A DNA stretch of 64,000 nt, taken from positions 124,001 to 188,000 of the forward strand of contig QOZR01000004.1 in NCBI GenBank assembly GCA_003576685.1. Direction: 5' to 3'. A program made the translations under genes and the position numbers. This DNA is from Virgifigura deserti (GTDB taxonomy: Bacteria; Pseudomonadota; Alphaproteobacteria; Dongiales; Dongiaceae). The notes below the pieces were generated by a model. That model had not been told where the DNA came from. It ran no database searches and saw only the letters and a list, made by a program, of their open reading frames with translations. Shown piece by piece: positions 41,917-50,409 of the stretch; the first letter of the stretch is position 1; each line of letters begins with the position of its first letter.

Positions 41917-42897
41917 ATGATCTCTCCCGGGATCTCTCCTGACCCGACCATCGAACCCTGCCCGATCGAGCTGCAGGCGCCGGACATCTCGCCTTACCGC
42001 GACGGCAACACTGGCGTGCCGTTCGTGACGCGCTTGGACAGCGGCCGGCCCGGCCCGCATGCGCTGGTGACGGCGCTGGTCCACGGCAACGAGCTTTGCG
42101 GCGCGGTCGCTCTCGATTTTCTGTTGCGGAACGAGATCCGCCCGATTGCCGGCACACTCACCCTCGCCTTCGCCAATACCGATGCCTTCGCCCGGTTCGA
42201 CCCCGGCAGGCCGACCCAGTCGCGCTATGTCGACGAGGACTTCAACCGCCTCTGGTCGCCGGCCGTGCTGGACGGCCGACGCCACAGCAGCGAGCTGCGC
42301 CGCGCGCGGAGCCTGCGACCGGTCGTCGACCAAGCCGATTTCCTGCTGGATCTTCACTCGATGCAGCATAAGACGGAGCCGCTGGCTCTGGCGGGTCCGC
42401 TGGAGAAGGGCCGGCGCCTGGCCCGGGCGATCGGCTTCCCGGCCGTCGTGGTCTGCGACCCGGGCCATGCGTCGGGCCGACGGCTGCGCGACTATGGCGC
42501 GTTCGCCGACCCCGCCAGCCCGCGCAACGCCCTGCTGGTCGAATGCGGCCAGCATTGGGAGCGTAGCAGCGCCGGCGTCGCGATCGACATGGCGCTGCGC
42601 TTCCTCCTGCATCTCGGCACGATCGATCCCGCGATCGCCGCGCGCCATCTGAGCGGGACCGTCCCGGCGCAACAACGAATCGTCGAGGTGACCGAGGCGG
42701 TCATCGCCCGATCCGACCGGTTCCGCTTCGCCGCGCCCTATCGCGGCCTCGAAGTGATCGCGGAAGCCGGCACGGTGATCGCCGAGGATGACGGCCGCCC
42801 GGTCGTCACGCCCTACGACTCCTGTGTGCTGGTGATGCCGACGCGCTGCCTCGTCCGCGGGCAGACCGCCGTTCGCCTGGGGCGATTCATCGCGTGA
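41917..42897 (+). CDS. succinylglutamate desuccinylase/aspartoacylase family zinc enzyme
   Basis: A 326-residue zinc carboxypeptidase-fold protein. Zinc ligands are His and Glu of ALVHGNELCGA, with a later His in LLDLHSMQHK; LVECGQHWE may carry the catalytic Glu. It should hydrolyse an N-acyl amino acid, fitting its place beside argE-like and N-formylglutamate hydrolase genes. A GTG at 41887, overlapping the HAD stop by four bases, is another possible start. Its own stop overlaps the next gene's GTG. Confidence 0.87.
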   Translation: MISPGISPDPTIEPCPIELQAPDISPYRDGNTGVPFVTRLDSGRPGPHALVTALVHGNELCGAVALDFLLRNEIRPIAGTLTLAFANTDAFARFDPGRPTQSRYVDEDFNRLWSPAVLDGRRHSSELRRARSLRPVVDQADFLLDLHSMQHKTEPLALAGPLEKGRRLARAIGFPAVVVCDPGHASGRRLRDYGAFADPASPRNALLVECGQHWERSSAGVAIDMALRFLLHLGTIDPAIAARHLSGTVPAQQRIVEVTEAVIARSDRFRFAAPYRGLEVIAEAGTVIAEDDGRPVVTPYDSCVLVMPTRCLVRGQTAVRLGRFIA

Positions 42898-43979
42898 GAC
42901 TGCAGGAGTCCCTCTCCGCGGCGGCTAATCGCCGCCGTCTGCCCGCAATCCTGCTGGCGCTCTCGATCGGCACCGCCGGCGGAGCGCTCTTCCAGTGGCT
43001 GGGCCTGCCGCTGGCCTGGATGCTGGGGGCAATGACGGCCACGACGATCGCGGCGGTGAGCGGCCTGCCGATCGCGCTGCCGATGCGGCTGCGCAACCTG
43101 ATGGTGGTCGTGCTCGGGGTCATGCTTGGCAGCGCCTTCACCCCCGACCTGCTGGAGCGGCTGCCGCAATGGACCGGCAGCCTGGCGGCGCTGTTCCTCT
43201 ATGTCGCCGTGGCGACGGCGTTGTGCCAAGTCTATTACCGGCGGTTCGGCGGCTATGATCGCACCACCGCCTATTTCGCGGCAGCGCCCGGCGGCATCAC
43301 CGAAATGATCCTGGCCGGCAGCGCCTTGGGCGGGGACGAGCGCGCGATCTCGCTCAGCCACGCCGCGCGCATCCTGCTGATCGTGCTCGTCCTGCCCATC
43401 GGATTCCAGCTCTTCGGCGGCTACGAGCCGGCCGACCGGCCGCCGCTCGGCGACGCCGCGTCGACGATTCCGCTGCAGGACGTGGCGATCCTGCTTCTGT
43501 GCGGTGTCGTCGGCTTCTTCGCGGCGCGCCGCGCCCGCCTGCCGGCCGGCGCCCTGGTGGGGCCGATGGTGCTGAGCGCTGCCGTTCATCTCAGCGGCCT
43601 TACGGACTCGCGGCCTCCGGGAGGGCTAGTCGCCGCCGCCCAGCTGGTGGTCGGGGCGAGCATCGGCACCCGCTTCGTCGGCATCCTGCTTGCCACGATC
43701 CTGCGAGCGCTGGCGCTGGCCGTCGGTGCGACGGTCCTGCTTCTGGTCATCACCGCCGCCTTCGGCCTGGCCTTGCATGCCCTGACGGGTCTGCCGACCC
43801 AGGCGGTGCTGCTGGCCTTCGCGCCGGGCGGCGTCGCCGAGATGAGCCTGATCGCCCTCGCGCTCGGGATCGACGCGGCCTACGTCGCGACCCATCACGT
43901 CATCCGGATCTTCATCATCGTCGTGGCGGCGCCGTTCACCTTCCGGCTGCTGCGGTGGCACCGACCGAGACGCGAATAG
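42894..43979 (+). CDS. AbrB-family membrane protein (putative regulator/transporter, PF05145)
   Basis: A 361-residue integral membrane protein with about ten helices in two homologous halves: LGLPLAWMLGAMTATTIAAV in the first and LPAGALVGPMVLSAAVHL in the second. FAPGGVAEMSLIALALGIDAAYVATHH repeats the AAPGGITEMILAGSALGGDE motif of the first half. The family is often labelled ammonia monooxygenase, which is a mis-annotation. It starts at GTG 42894, overlapping the previous stop (GTGA). Confidence 0.88.
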   Translation: MRLQESLSAAANRRRLPAILLALSIGTAGGALFQWLGLPLAWMLGAMTATTIAAVSGLPIALPMRLRNLMVVVLGVMLGSAFTPDLLERLPQWTGSLAALFLYVAVATALCQVYYRRFGGYDRTTAYFAAAPGGITEMILAGSALGGDERAISLSHAARILLIVLVLPIGFQLFGGYEPADRPPLGDAASTIPLQDVAILLLCGVVGFFAARRARLPAGALVGPMVLSAAVHLSGLTDSRPPGGLVAAAQLVVGASIGTRFVGILLATILRALALAVGATVLLLVITAAFGLALHALTGLPTQAVLLAFAPGGVAEMSLIALALGIDAAYVATHHVIRIFIIVVAAPFTFRLLRWHRPRRE

Positions 43980-44057
43980 GACAGCGGCCTTCCGAGGCCG
44001 CGACCGAATCCTTAAACTGCCTCCACCGGCGTTCGCGCATGACGGAGCGATCATCCG

Positions 44058-44876
44058 ATGAGTTGCCTATGGGTCTTCGGCCTGCTTGCCCTTGCCCTCC
44101 TCGCCGCTCCGGCGCGCGCCGCCTCGCCCGCCGGCGATGTCCCACGGACCTGGGATGGCGCGTCGGCGTTCGTGCGGATCGAGGACGAGGATTATCGCTG
44201 GGTCGTGATCGGCGGGCTGGCCCGGGCGGCCTATATGGGTCGCATTCTCAAGTCGCTGACCGCCGCGGAGCCGCGCGGCGTGATCATCCACCTGCATGAC
44301 TGCGGCGATCCGGGCCGCCAGCTCGACCTGCGAAGCCAAGCGCGGTTCATGGCGTCGCTGGGCTATGTCGTCTTCGTGCCCGACAGCCAGAGGCGCAAGA
44401 ATCGGCCGATCACCTGCGACCTGGAACGCCGGCTGCGGTTCGCCGACGCACCGGTCCGGGCGGTGCAGGAGATGCGTGAGCAGGAGCTTGAATACGCTCT
44501 CGCGCGCGTGCTGGCCTTTCCGTGGGTCGATCCGGAGCAAATCTTCATCTCGGGATATGGCGAGGGCGGCGACGCGGTCCTCGATTACGCGCCGGACACG
44601 ACGCGTCCGGCGATCCGCGGCCGCATCGCCATCGGCGCGACCTGCCGGCTGGGCGTCAGCCTGCGGGACACCACCCCGACCCTGATCCTGATCTCGCGAA
44701 ACGACCGGTGGCACCGCCACAGCGGATGGCCGACGGCCGGCGGCCTCTGCCGCCACCGAAGCGGCGGCAGCCGCTATGTCGAGATCTTCGAGCCGGACGG
44801 CACCCTGCACGACGCCCTGATCTATGGCGAATCACGTGTCGCCCTCTGGAACTTCCTCGTGCGGGCGAGTTTCTAA
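44058..44876 (+). CDS. secreted alpha/beta-hydrolase-like (dienelactone hydrolase-like) protein
   Basis: A 272-residue exported protein with a signal peptide (SCLWVFGLLALALLAAPARA). The fold follows dienelactone-hydrolase-like proteins: GVIIHLHDCGDPGRQLDLRSQ, VVFVPDSQRRKNRP and the strand-turn IFISGYGEGGDAVLDY. At the nucleophile elbow the usual G-x-S-x-G-G reads G-Y-G-E-G-G, so the nucleophile position (168) is Gly. A His near the C-terminus (GTLHDAL) remains. It may be catalytically dead or a binding protein. It overlaps the convergent kinase gene by four bases. Confidence 0.7.
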   Translation: MSCLWVFGLLALALLAAPARAASPAGDVPRTWDGASAFVRIEDEDYRWVVIGGLARAAYMGRILKSLTAAEPRGVIIHLHDCGDPGRQLDLRSQARFMASLGYVVFVPDSQRRKNRPITCDLERRLRFADAPVRAVQEMREQELEYALARVLAFPWVDPEQIFISGYGEGGDAVLDYAPDTTRPAIRGRIAIGATCRLGVSLRDTTPTLILISRNDRWHRHSGWPTAGGLCRHRSGGSRYVEIFEPDGTLHDALIYGESRVALWNFLVRASF

Positions 44877-45856
44877 TCCCGCTCTCGAAGACTCCCGATT
44901 GCCGCACGGGCGCTCTCGATCAGCGGCGCCGTCGTTTCCGGTCGGTTGAGGAAATCCGCCCAGGCGAAGAGGTCGGCAATCCGGGCGATGCGCCGCCATT
45001 CCTGCGGAAGCACGCCTCCCGCCCGGCAATAGCCCTCCGTCACCTCCGCGAAGAACGTCTCGACTTCCTGGAGCGGCGGCCGCAGGAGATTGCCGAAATC
45101 GAACGCCGGCGATCCGCTGAACGCAAACTCCCAGTCGAGCACCGCTGCCACCTCCCAATCGTCCGACTCCGCGCTTTGCCGGATCAGGATGTTCGAGCCG
45201 TTGAAGTCCGCGTGGACAAGGCACGGCTGGTGCAGCCACTCGTCGAGCAGGTGCCCTTCGCGTTCCGCGACGGCGAAGGCATCGGCGGTGAGCTCCGGGC
45301 CGAGCCGCCGGCCACCACGCCCCTCGATCAGGCAGTGCCGGAGATAGGTGAGCAGGCCGCCCGCATCGATGTCGATCCGTTCGGGCACGCGCAGATCGGC
45401 ATCGAAGAAGCCCGGCTTGTCGAAGGTGAAACTGTGGATGGCCGCCAGCGTGCGGCCGACGGACGCGCCGAGCGTCGTCAGGGCGCTGTCGTCGAGCGTC
45501 GGCACGACCGTTTCGAGATGCTTGCCGTCGATCCACTCCATAAGAGCGTAGGGGCGCCCGGTGACGGGATTGTCATGGGCAAAATGGATGAACCGCGCGA
45601 CCGGCACCCGCGAGGCGATCTCCCGGCCGAGCCGCATCTCCTTGAGGGCCAGTGCCGGGTCGCGCTGGTAAAGCCGGAGCAGAACCGGTTCGGCGCGGCC
45701 GGAAAGCTCGACCCGGATGTTGGTATTCATGAGGCCGCCCTTGGTGCGCTCGATCCCGGCAACCTCTGCATCCGGGAAGACCGGTCGGAGCAACAGGCCC
45801 ACCGCGGCATGATCAAGCCGCAGCTCCGGCGTGCTCCGTGTCCAGCGCTCCCTCAC
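44873..45856 (-). CDS. aminoglycoside phosphotransferase (APH)-family kinase
   Basis: A 327-residue small-molecule kinase. Brenner motif LVHADFNGSNILI carries the catalytic Asp and metal Asn, and the magnesium site is VLDWEFAFSGSPAFDFGNLLR. The N-terminal lobe has IRVELSGRAEPVLLRLYQRD with Lys/Arg for ATP binding. The family includes antibiotic, choline, homoserine and fructosamine kinases; the substrate is not predictable here. Confidence 0.85.
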   Translation of the reverse strand: MRERWTRSTPELRLDHAAVGLLLRPVFPDAEVAGIERTKGGLMNTNIRVELSGRAEPVLLRLYQRDPALALKEMRLGREIASRVPVARFIHFAHDNPVTGRPYALMEWIDGKHLETVVPTLDDSALTTLGASVGRTLAAIHSFTFDKPGFFDADLRVPERIDIDAGGLLTYLRHCLIEGRGGRRLGPELTADAFAVAEREGHLLDEWLHQPCLVHADFNGSNILIRQSAESDDWEVAAVLDWEFAFSGSPAFDFGNLLRPPLQEVETFFAEVTEGYCRAGGVLPQEWRRIARIADLFAWADFLNRPETTAPLIESARAAIGSLRERD

Positions 45857-45936
45857 AGGCCCACTCTAAAGCCAATGCCTCGCACGCATCCATAAGATTG
45901 GAGACTGTCGGTGCCGTCCGGGGGCCTTGCGGCAAT

Positions 45937-46413
45937 TCAGCTCTCGACCTGCCAGCTTCCGTCCGGCTGCCGGCAGGCGGTGCCGTACCCGGTCTCGGTG
46001 CGGCCGCCGACGACGATCGACGTCTGGTATTCCCGGCAGTAGCGTCCCGGAGCGGCTTCATAGGTGCGCGTCGGCACGACATAACCGGAATTGCCGCTGT
46101 TCGGGTTCTGCCAGCGAACGGAGCGTCCGTCCGGATAACTCTCGAACGCCGTCGACGCGGCCTGAGTCGCATAGATCCGGTCAGCGCGGTCGAGCGACCG
46201 GCCGACCTCGTTGCCGATGAAGGCGCCGAGCAGCGTGCCGACGCCCGTCGCGATCAGCTTTCCCCGGCCGCCGCCGATCTGCGAGCCGGCAAGCCCGCCG
46301 GCCACCGCGCCGAGAAGCGTCCCGCCGGATTCCTTCGATCCGTAGTGGGAGGTGGAACAGCCGCCGAGGGCAATCACCAGAACGGCAACGAGCGCGGAAT
46401 GGATCAGTCTCAT
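45937..46413 (-). CDS. glycine-zipper 2TM lipoprotein (RT0821-like surface antigen family)
   Basis: A 158-residue lipoprotein: signal peptide with lipobox LGGC, then a glycine zipper (GGTLLGAVAGGLAGSQIGGG, GTLLGAFIGNEVGRSLD), then the C-terminal domain RYCREYQTSIVVGGRTETGYGTACRQPDGSWQV shared with the protein at 36.7-37.3 kb. It likely sits in the outer membrane facing the periplasm or outside. ATG 46413 gives the lipoprotein signal at the N-terminus. Confidence 0.88.
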   Translation of the reverse strand: MRLIHSALVAVLVIALGGCSTSHYGSKESGGTLLGAVAGGLAGSQIGGGRGKLIATGVGTLLGAFIGNEVGRSLDRADRIYATQAASTAFESYPDGRSVRWQNPNSGNSGYVVPTRTYEAAPGRYCREYQTSIVVGGRTETGYGTACRQPDGSWQVES

Positions 46414-46531
46414 GAGGGAGTCCTTTGCGTCGAAAGGTTGCAAACGCGCGCAAAGTGACATCGGCGGACTGAACCGGACATGAGCGGCCCGTTCATCCAC
46501 CATTCATGTTCGGAGAAAAGTTAAAACGCCG

Positions 46532-46645
46532 CTAGAGTACGATCCGATCAGGTTGGCCCAACCTGATCGATGAATCGTCCTCTAATTCAAATAATTAGAG
46601 CCTGATCCGATCACATCGATCCGATGTGATCGGATCAGGCTCTAG
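46532..46645 (-). repeat. three-hairpin palindromic repeat, copy B
   Basis: The same element as at 18352-18467, in the opposite orientation, bounded by CTAGAG and CTCTAG. From left to right: hairpin GATCAGGTTG / CAACCTGATC, hairpin CTCTAATT / AATTAGAG, then hairpin CCGATCACAT / ATGTGATCGG. Its right end supplies the last two codons and the TGA stop (46635-46637) of the sensor kinase gene. It separates that gene from the glycine-zipper lipoprotein gene. Confidence 0.88.
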
Positions 46646-48089
46646 CGGCGGGCGCGGATTCCGCCGGGGGAAGAACGAGAAGCGCGCAGAGCCCGCCCAT
46701 CGGCGCTCGCTCGAGCGCAACCTCGCCGTTATAGAGTTCCGCGATCTCGCGGACGATCGCGAGACCCAGGCCGTTTCCGGGAACCGTCTCGTCCAATCGC
46801 TTGCCGCGGCGGAACACGGCGGCGCGCTGATCATCGGCGAGGCCAGGTCCATCGTCCTCGATCTTGAAGACGAGATAGCCGCTCTTGAGAAAGACGGTGA
46901 GCCGCACCTGTGATTTAGCCCATTTGCAGGCATTATCGAGCAGATTGCCGAGCATCTCCTCCAGATCCTGCCGCTCGCCCCGGAACTGCAAGGCGCGCCT
47001 TTCCGACAGATCGACCTGGATGTTGCGCCCAGGATACATCCGCCCCAGCGTCCGGCAGAGATCGTTGACCACCGGCGGCACCGCCGTCCGGGCACCGAGC
47101 AGTTCGCTCGTCGCCGCGGTGCGCGCCCGAGCGAGATAATGATCCACCTGCCGGCGCATCACCCCGACCTGGCGCTGCACCGTATCGGCGAACGGCCCCG
47201 TCGCCCTATCGGCGTCGTTCGTCAGGATTGAAAGCGGCGTCTTGAGCGCATGGGCGAGATTGCTGACATGGGCACGAGCGCGTTCGACCACAGCGGCGTT
47301 ATGCTCAAGCAAAACATTAATTTCATCAGACAGGGGGTTTATTTCGCTTGGGAAACTTCCTTCGAGCCGGGTCGCCTGGCCAGAGCGTATCGCAGCGATC
47401 CCGGCGCCGACGCGGCGCAACGGCCGCAGGCCGTACCGCACCTGAATGAAGACGGCCGCAAGCAACCCGAAGCCGAGCGCGCTCAGGGACCATGTCAGCG
47501 CCTCGTTAAAGGCCCGCATCTCGTCGCCGATCTCGCGATCGTCCGCAGCGACCTGGTAGCGGAACCGATCGGCCGACCCCGGCAGGCTGATCGTGCGCGC
47601 GACGGCCCGGAGCGACAGACCCTCGGGCCCACGGATATCGGACCGGCTGACCGGGCCATCGAACTCCCCGTCGGGGGACAAGCCTCGGGGCAGCGTCTGG
47701 TCCCAGAGCGAGCGAGATTGAAGCAGAATCTCGTTTCCAGCCGATATCTGCCAGTACCAGCCCGAATAAACTTGATCGAACCGCGGCTCGCCGATCGGGC
47801 GGGTCAGGACCAGCCTGCCCTCCTCGTCGATCTCGGTCACCGCGATCAGACTTTCGAGCAGGACGGTCAGATGCGCGTCGAAGCTGCGCACGACATAGTC
47901 CCGGAAAAGCGCCGACAGCAGGAGCCCGCCGACCACGAGCGCCGCCGCGATCCATAGGCCGGCCCCGGCAATGAGTCGCAGGGCCAAGGAACCGGCCGGA
48001 TGCCAGGGCGGTCGCCAAGATCGCTGCTGGGAGCGCCCCTGGGACCGCCCCTGGGAGCGCTGCTGGGATTGCCGAACGGATGGCTTCAT
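46635..48089 (-). CDS. membrane sensor histidine kinase
   Basis: A 484-residue two-component sensor. Membrane spans lie at about 36-62 and 199-218, with a periplasmic sensor domain between; HAMP at about 219-272; HisKA with His280 in NLAHALKTPLSI; HATPase with the N box LLDNACKWAKS and G boxes DDGPGL and GNGLGLAI. The architecture resembles PhoQ-like sensors. The N-terminus before the first span is a low-complexity run of Gln, Arg and Ser (SQQRSQGRSQGRSQQRS). It follows the response regulator gene; its stop lies inside repeat copy B. Confidence 0.9.
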   Translation of the reverse strand: MKPSVRQSQQRSQGRSQGRSQQRSWRPPWHPAGSLALRLIAGAGLWIAAALVVGGLLLSALFRDYVVRSFDAHLTVLLESLIAVTEIDEEGRLVLTRPIGEPRFDQVYSGWYWQISAGNEILLQSRSLWDQTLPRGLSPDGEFDGPVSRSDIRGPEGLSLRAVARTISLPGSADRFRYQVAADDREIGDEMRAFNEALTWSLSALGFGLLAAVFIQVRYGLRPLRRVGAGIAAIRSGQATRLEGSFPSEINPLSDEINVLLEHNAAVVERARAHVSNLAHALKTPLSILTNDADRATGPFADTVQRQVGVMRRQVDHYLARARTAATSELLGARTAVPPVVNDLCRTLGRMYPGRNIQVDLSERRALQFRGERQDLEEMLGNLLDNACKWAKSQVRLTVFLKSGYLVFKIEDDGPGLADDQRAAVFRRGKRLDETVPGNGLGLAIVREIAELYNGEVALERAPMGGLCALLVLPPAESAPAARA

Positions 48090-48141
48090 TCGGCGGCCCC
48101 GGCGATCGGGAGGGCCGCAGCCCGAAAGATCGAGGTTCCGG

Positions 48142-48813
48142 TCATGACTCGGCGCCCGGCGACGTCATCCGATAGCCGAGGCCGCGGGCAGTACTGATCA
48201 GGTTGACGCCAAGCTTCTTCCGCAGGCGACCGACAAAGACCTCGATGGTATTGGAATCCCGGTCGAAATCCTGATCGTAGATATGCTCGGTCAGCTCGGT
48301 GCGGGAGACGATCCGGCCCTGGTGGTGCATCAGGTAGGACAGCAGCCGATATTCCTGGGCCGTCAATCTGATCGCGGCACCATCGACGGTTACCCGCGCG
48401 CTGCGCGTGTCGATGGCGAGCGGCCCGCAGACGAGCTCGGCCGAGGCATGTCCAGCGGCGCGGCGAATCAGCGCCCGAACCCTGGCCAGAACTTCCTCCA
48501 TTCGGAACGGCTTGGCCACGTAGTCGTCGGCCCCGGCGTCGAATCCGGCCACCTTCTCGCTCCAGCGGTCGCGGGCAGTCAGGACCAGGACGGGCATGGC
48601 GCGGCCGGCCCGCCGCCATCGGTCGAGGACGGTGAGGCCATCGATGACCGGCAGGCCAAGATCGAGGACGACGGCATCATAGGGCTCCGTCTCCCCGAGA
48701 AAGAGCCCCTCCTCCCCATCCGACGCCAGATCGACCGCATAGCCGGCCTCCTGCAGGGCGCGCATCAGCTGGCCCGCGAGGCTGGAATCATCCTCTACGA
48801 CGAGCAAACGCAT
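48142..48813 (-). CDS. OmpR-family response regulator
   Basis: A 223-residue regulator with an N-terminal receiver (Glu7/Asp8/Asp9, phospho-acceptor Asp51 in AVVLDLGLPVIDG, Lys in VAKPFRME) and a C-terminal winged helix (about 125-220, LTAQEYRLLSYLMHHQGRIVSRTELTEHIYD). It is encoded just before its partner kinase and after a PepSY gene. It resembles PhoP-like regulators of envelope stress and metal response. Confidence 0.93.
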   Translation of the reverse strand: MRLLVVEDDSSLAGQLMRALQEAGYAVDLASDGEEGLFLGETEPYDAVVLDLGLPVIDGLTVLDRWRRAGRAMPVLVLTARDRWSEKVAGFDAGADDYVAKPFRMEEVLARVRALIRRAAGHASAELVCGPLAIDTRSARVTVDGAAIRLTAQEYRLLSYLMHHQGRIVSRTELTEHIYDQDFDRDSNTIEVFVGRLRKKLGVNLISTARGLGYRMTSPGAES

Positions 48814-48842
48814 ATCCTTCTCCGCAGAGTCTAATCCCCCGT

Positions 48843-49148
48843 CTAATTCCGCCGGCCCTTCACCCGCAGGACCTCCGCCGTCCGCGCATCCACCGCCAGG
48901 GCCAGAACCTCGCCGTCGCCGGTCAGGATCTTGATCTGGTAAACCCAGCGGTCGCGACCGGATTCATCGAGCTCGGCATCGAGAACGCGGCCGTCGAATT
49001 GGCGCCGCACCCGCTCAAGGATGTCCTGCAAGGGCCGGATCTCCCCCGCCTTGACCGCCGCCCGCGCCCGCTCCTGCGCACTTTCGGCGCAGGCCGGCGC
49101 GGCCGTCAAGCCGACCAACAATGCCAAAAGCAAGCTAAGACTACGCAT
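48843..49148 (-). CDS. periplasmic PepSY-domain protein
   Basis: A 101-residue exported protein: signal peptide (SLSLLLALLVGLTAAPACA), then one PepSY domain (EIRPLQDILERVRRQF, LDESGRDRWVYQIKIL, VDARTAEVLRVKGR). PepSY domains inhibit peptidases or act as periplasmic modulators, and are often encoded before a response regulator and sensor kinase as here. It probably modulates or reports to the sensor. ATG 49148 is set by the signal peptide. Confidence 0.87.
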   Translation of the reverse strand: MRSLSLLLALLVGLTAAPACAESAQERARAAVKAGEIRPLQDILERVRRQFDGRVLDAELDESGRDRWVYQIKILTGDGEVLALAVDARTAEVLRVKGRRN

Positions 49149-49747
49149 AGGGAGAGCCTTACGGCTGCGTCGCTGAACAGCGGGTGAACAAAGCGCGGGC
49201 ACATCCGGCGACTGTAGCAGCTTGTACCCCCACGCCCCAACCTGTGGCATAATTGTCACAGAAGCAGGCCGCGATAACGTGATAGGTGGATCGCCTTGAA
49301 CCAATTCTGCCGTTACGCGTTCACTCCACCTTGAGATGAGCGTTAATCATCATGTTCTTCCCTATTGGCCAAAATTCGGATCGGCGCGACCGGCACGAAT
49401 CCGGCGATCGCCGTCTTGTCGTCAGCCGGGGCTGTTGTTCGGTGGGCGACGAGTCTATACTCCGGCTTCGACCGTATCCGGTTTAAACGCCGCCTGGGGC
49501 AATGTGGTTTTCGCGTTTTTCTTGCAAGCTTTTATGGATTACTATGAACAGGTAAGTTTATCGAATCGGTTGAATGTAAGTCCAAGTTTAACCGGTTTGA
49601 TCGAAAATCCGCCCCTCCGGTCAGTCAACACACATGCGAGGAAGGCGGTGCCGCAGGTAGAGGCAGATCAGGTGCCGGAACGGCCCCACATGATTCCGGC
49701 CAAGATAGCGGCAGTGCAACAAACCTGGTTTGCGGAGGTACAATAAG
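49149..49747. promoter_or_regulatory. long leader region before the XrtA exopolysaccharide locus
   Basis: About 600 bases without a convincing gene. The middle part (about 49475-49620) is clearly AT-rich and probably holds the promoter of the rightward polysaccharide operon; the left part holds the promoter of the leftward PepSY operon. An open frame at 49336-49746 has no ribosome site and no family resemblance. I found no clear sigma-54 (-24/-12) element, though this class of locus is often under RpoN control. Confidence 0.5.
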
Positions 49748-50386
49748 GTGTCCGGAGAATCCTTCAGAGCTATCGCGAAGTTCCTATGGGTTGGTATCGC
49801 TGCAGTCGTCCTCGCGGCATGCAGCGCGAGCACGGGCCTACCGCCGGCGCCGGAGACGATTCAGTCGTCCGCCACCGGGGCCGCCGACTATCGCGTCGGC
49901 CCGCTCGATACCGTGCAGGTCTTTGTCTGGAACGCACCGGAATTCTCGGTCACGGTGCCGGTACGACCCGACGGCAAGATCTCGACGCCGCTGATCCAGG
50001 ATCTGCAGGCGGCCGGCAAGACGCCGTCCCAGCTCGGCGACGAGATCGAGCAGCGGCTCCGCCAATATATGCAGGACCCGGTCGTGACGGTGATCGTCAG
50101 CAACTTCTCCGGGCCGTTCGATCAGCAGATTCGCGTGGTCGGTGAGGCGACGGAGCCGCGCGCCATCCCCTATCGCGCCAATATGACGCTCCTTGACGTC
50201 ATGATCGAGGTCGGCGGCCTGACCGACTTCGCGGCGGGCAACCGCGCCGTTATCGTCCGCCGCGCGGGCGAGCAGCAGCAGACCTATAACGCCCGCCTCG
50301 ACGATCTGCTGAAGGAGGGCGACATCTCCGCCAACGTCCCGGTCATGCCCGGCGACGTGGTGATCATTCCACAAAGCTGGTTCTAG
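49748..50386 (+). CDS. XrtA-locus polysaccharide export lipoprotein (Wza-like)
   Basis: A 212-residue outer-membrane auxiliary protein. A lipobox LAAC in the signal peptide is followed by a polysaccharide-export domain (ADYRVGPLDTVQVFVWNAPE, VPVRPDGKISTPLIQDLQAAGKT) and a SLBB-type domain (VVGEATEPRAIPYRANMTLLDVMIEVGGL). It would form the outer-membrane exit for the polymer. GTG 49748 is preferred (GGAGGT upstream, lipoprotein signal in place); a TTG six codons earlier is possible. First gene of the locus. Confidence 0.93.
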   Translation: MSGESFRAIAKFLWVGIAAVVLAACSASTGLPPAPETIQSSATGAADYRVGPLDTVQVFVWNAPEFSVTVPVRPDGKISTPLIQDLQAAGKTPSQLGDEIEQRLRQYMQDPVVTVIVSNFSGPFDQQIRVVGEATEPRAIPYRANMTLLDVMIEVGGLTDFAAGNRAVIVRRAGEQQQTYNARLDDLLKEGDISANVPVMPGDVVIIPQSWF

Positions 50387-50409
50387 CAACGCGCTAGGGT
50401 GCCGAGGCG

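Noticed and set aside
49336..49746. 136-codon frame in the leader of the polysaccharide locus
   Set aside because: No ribosome site, mixed composition across an AT-rich promoter-like segment, and no recognised domain.
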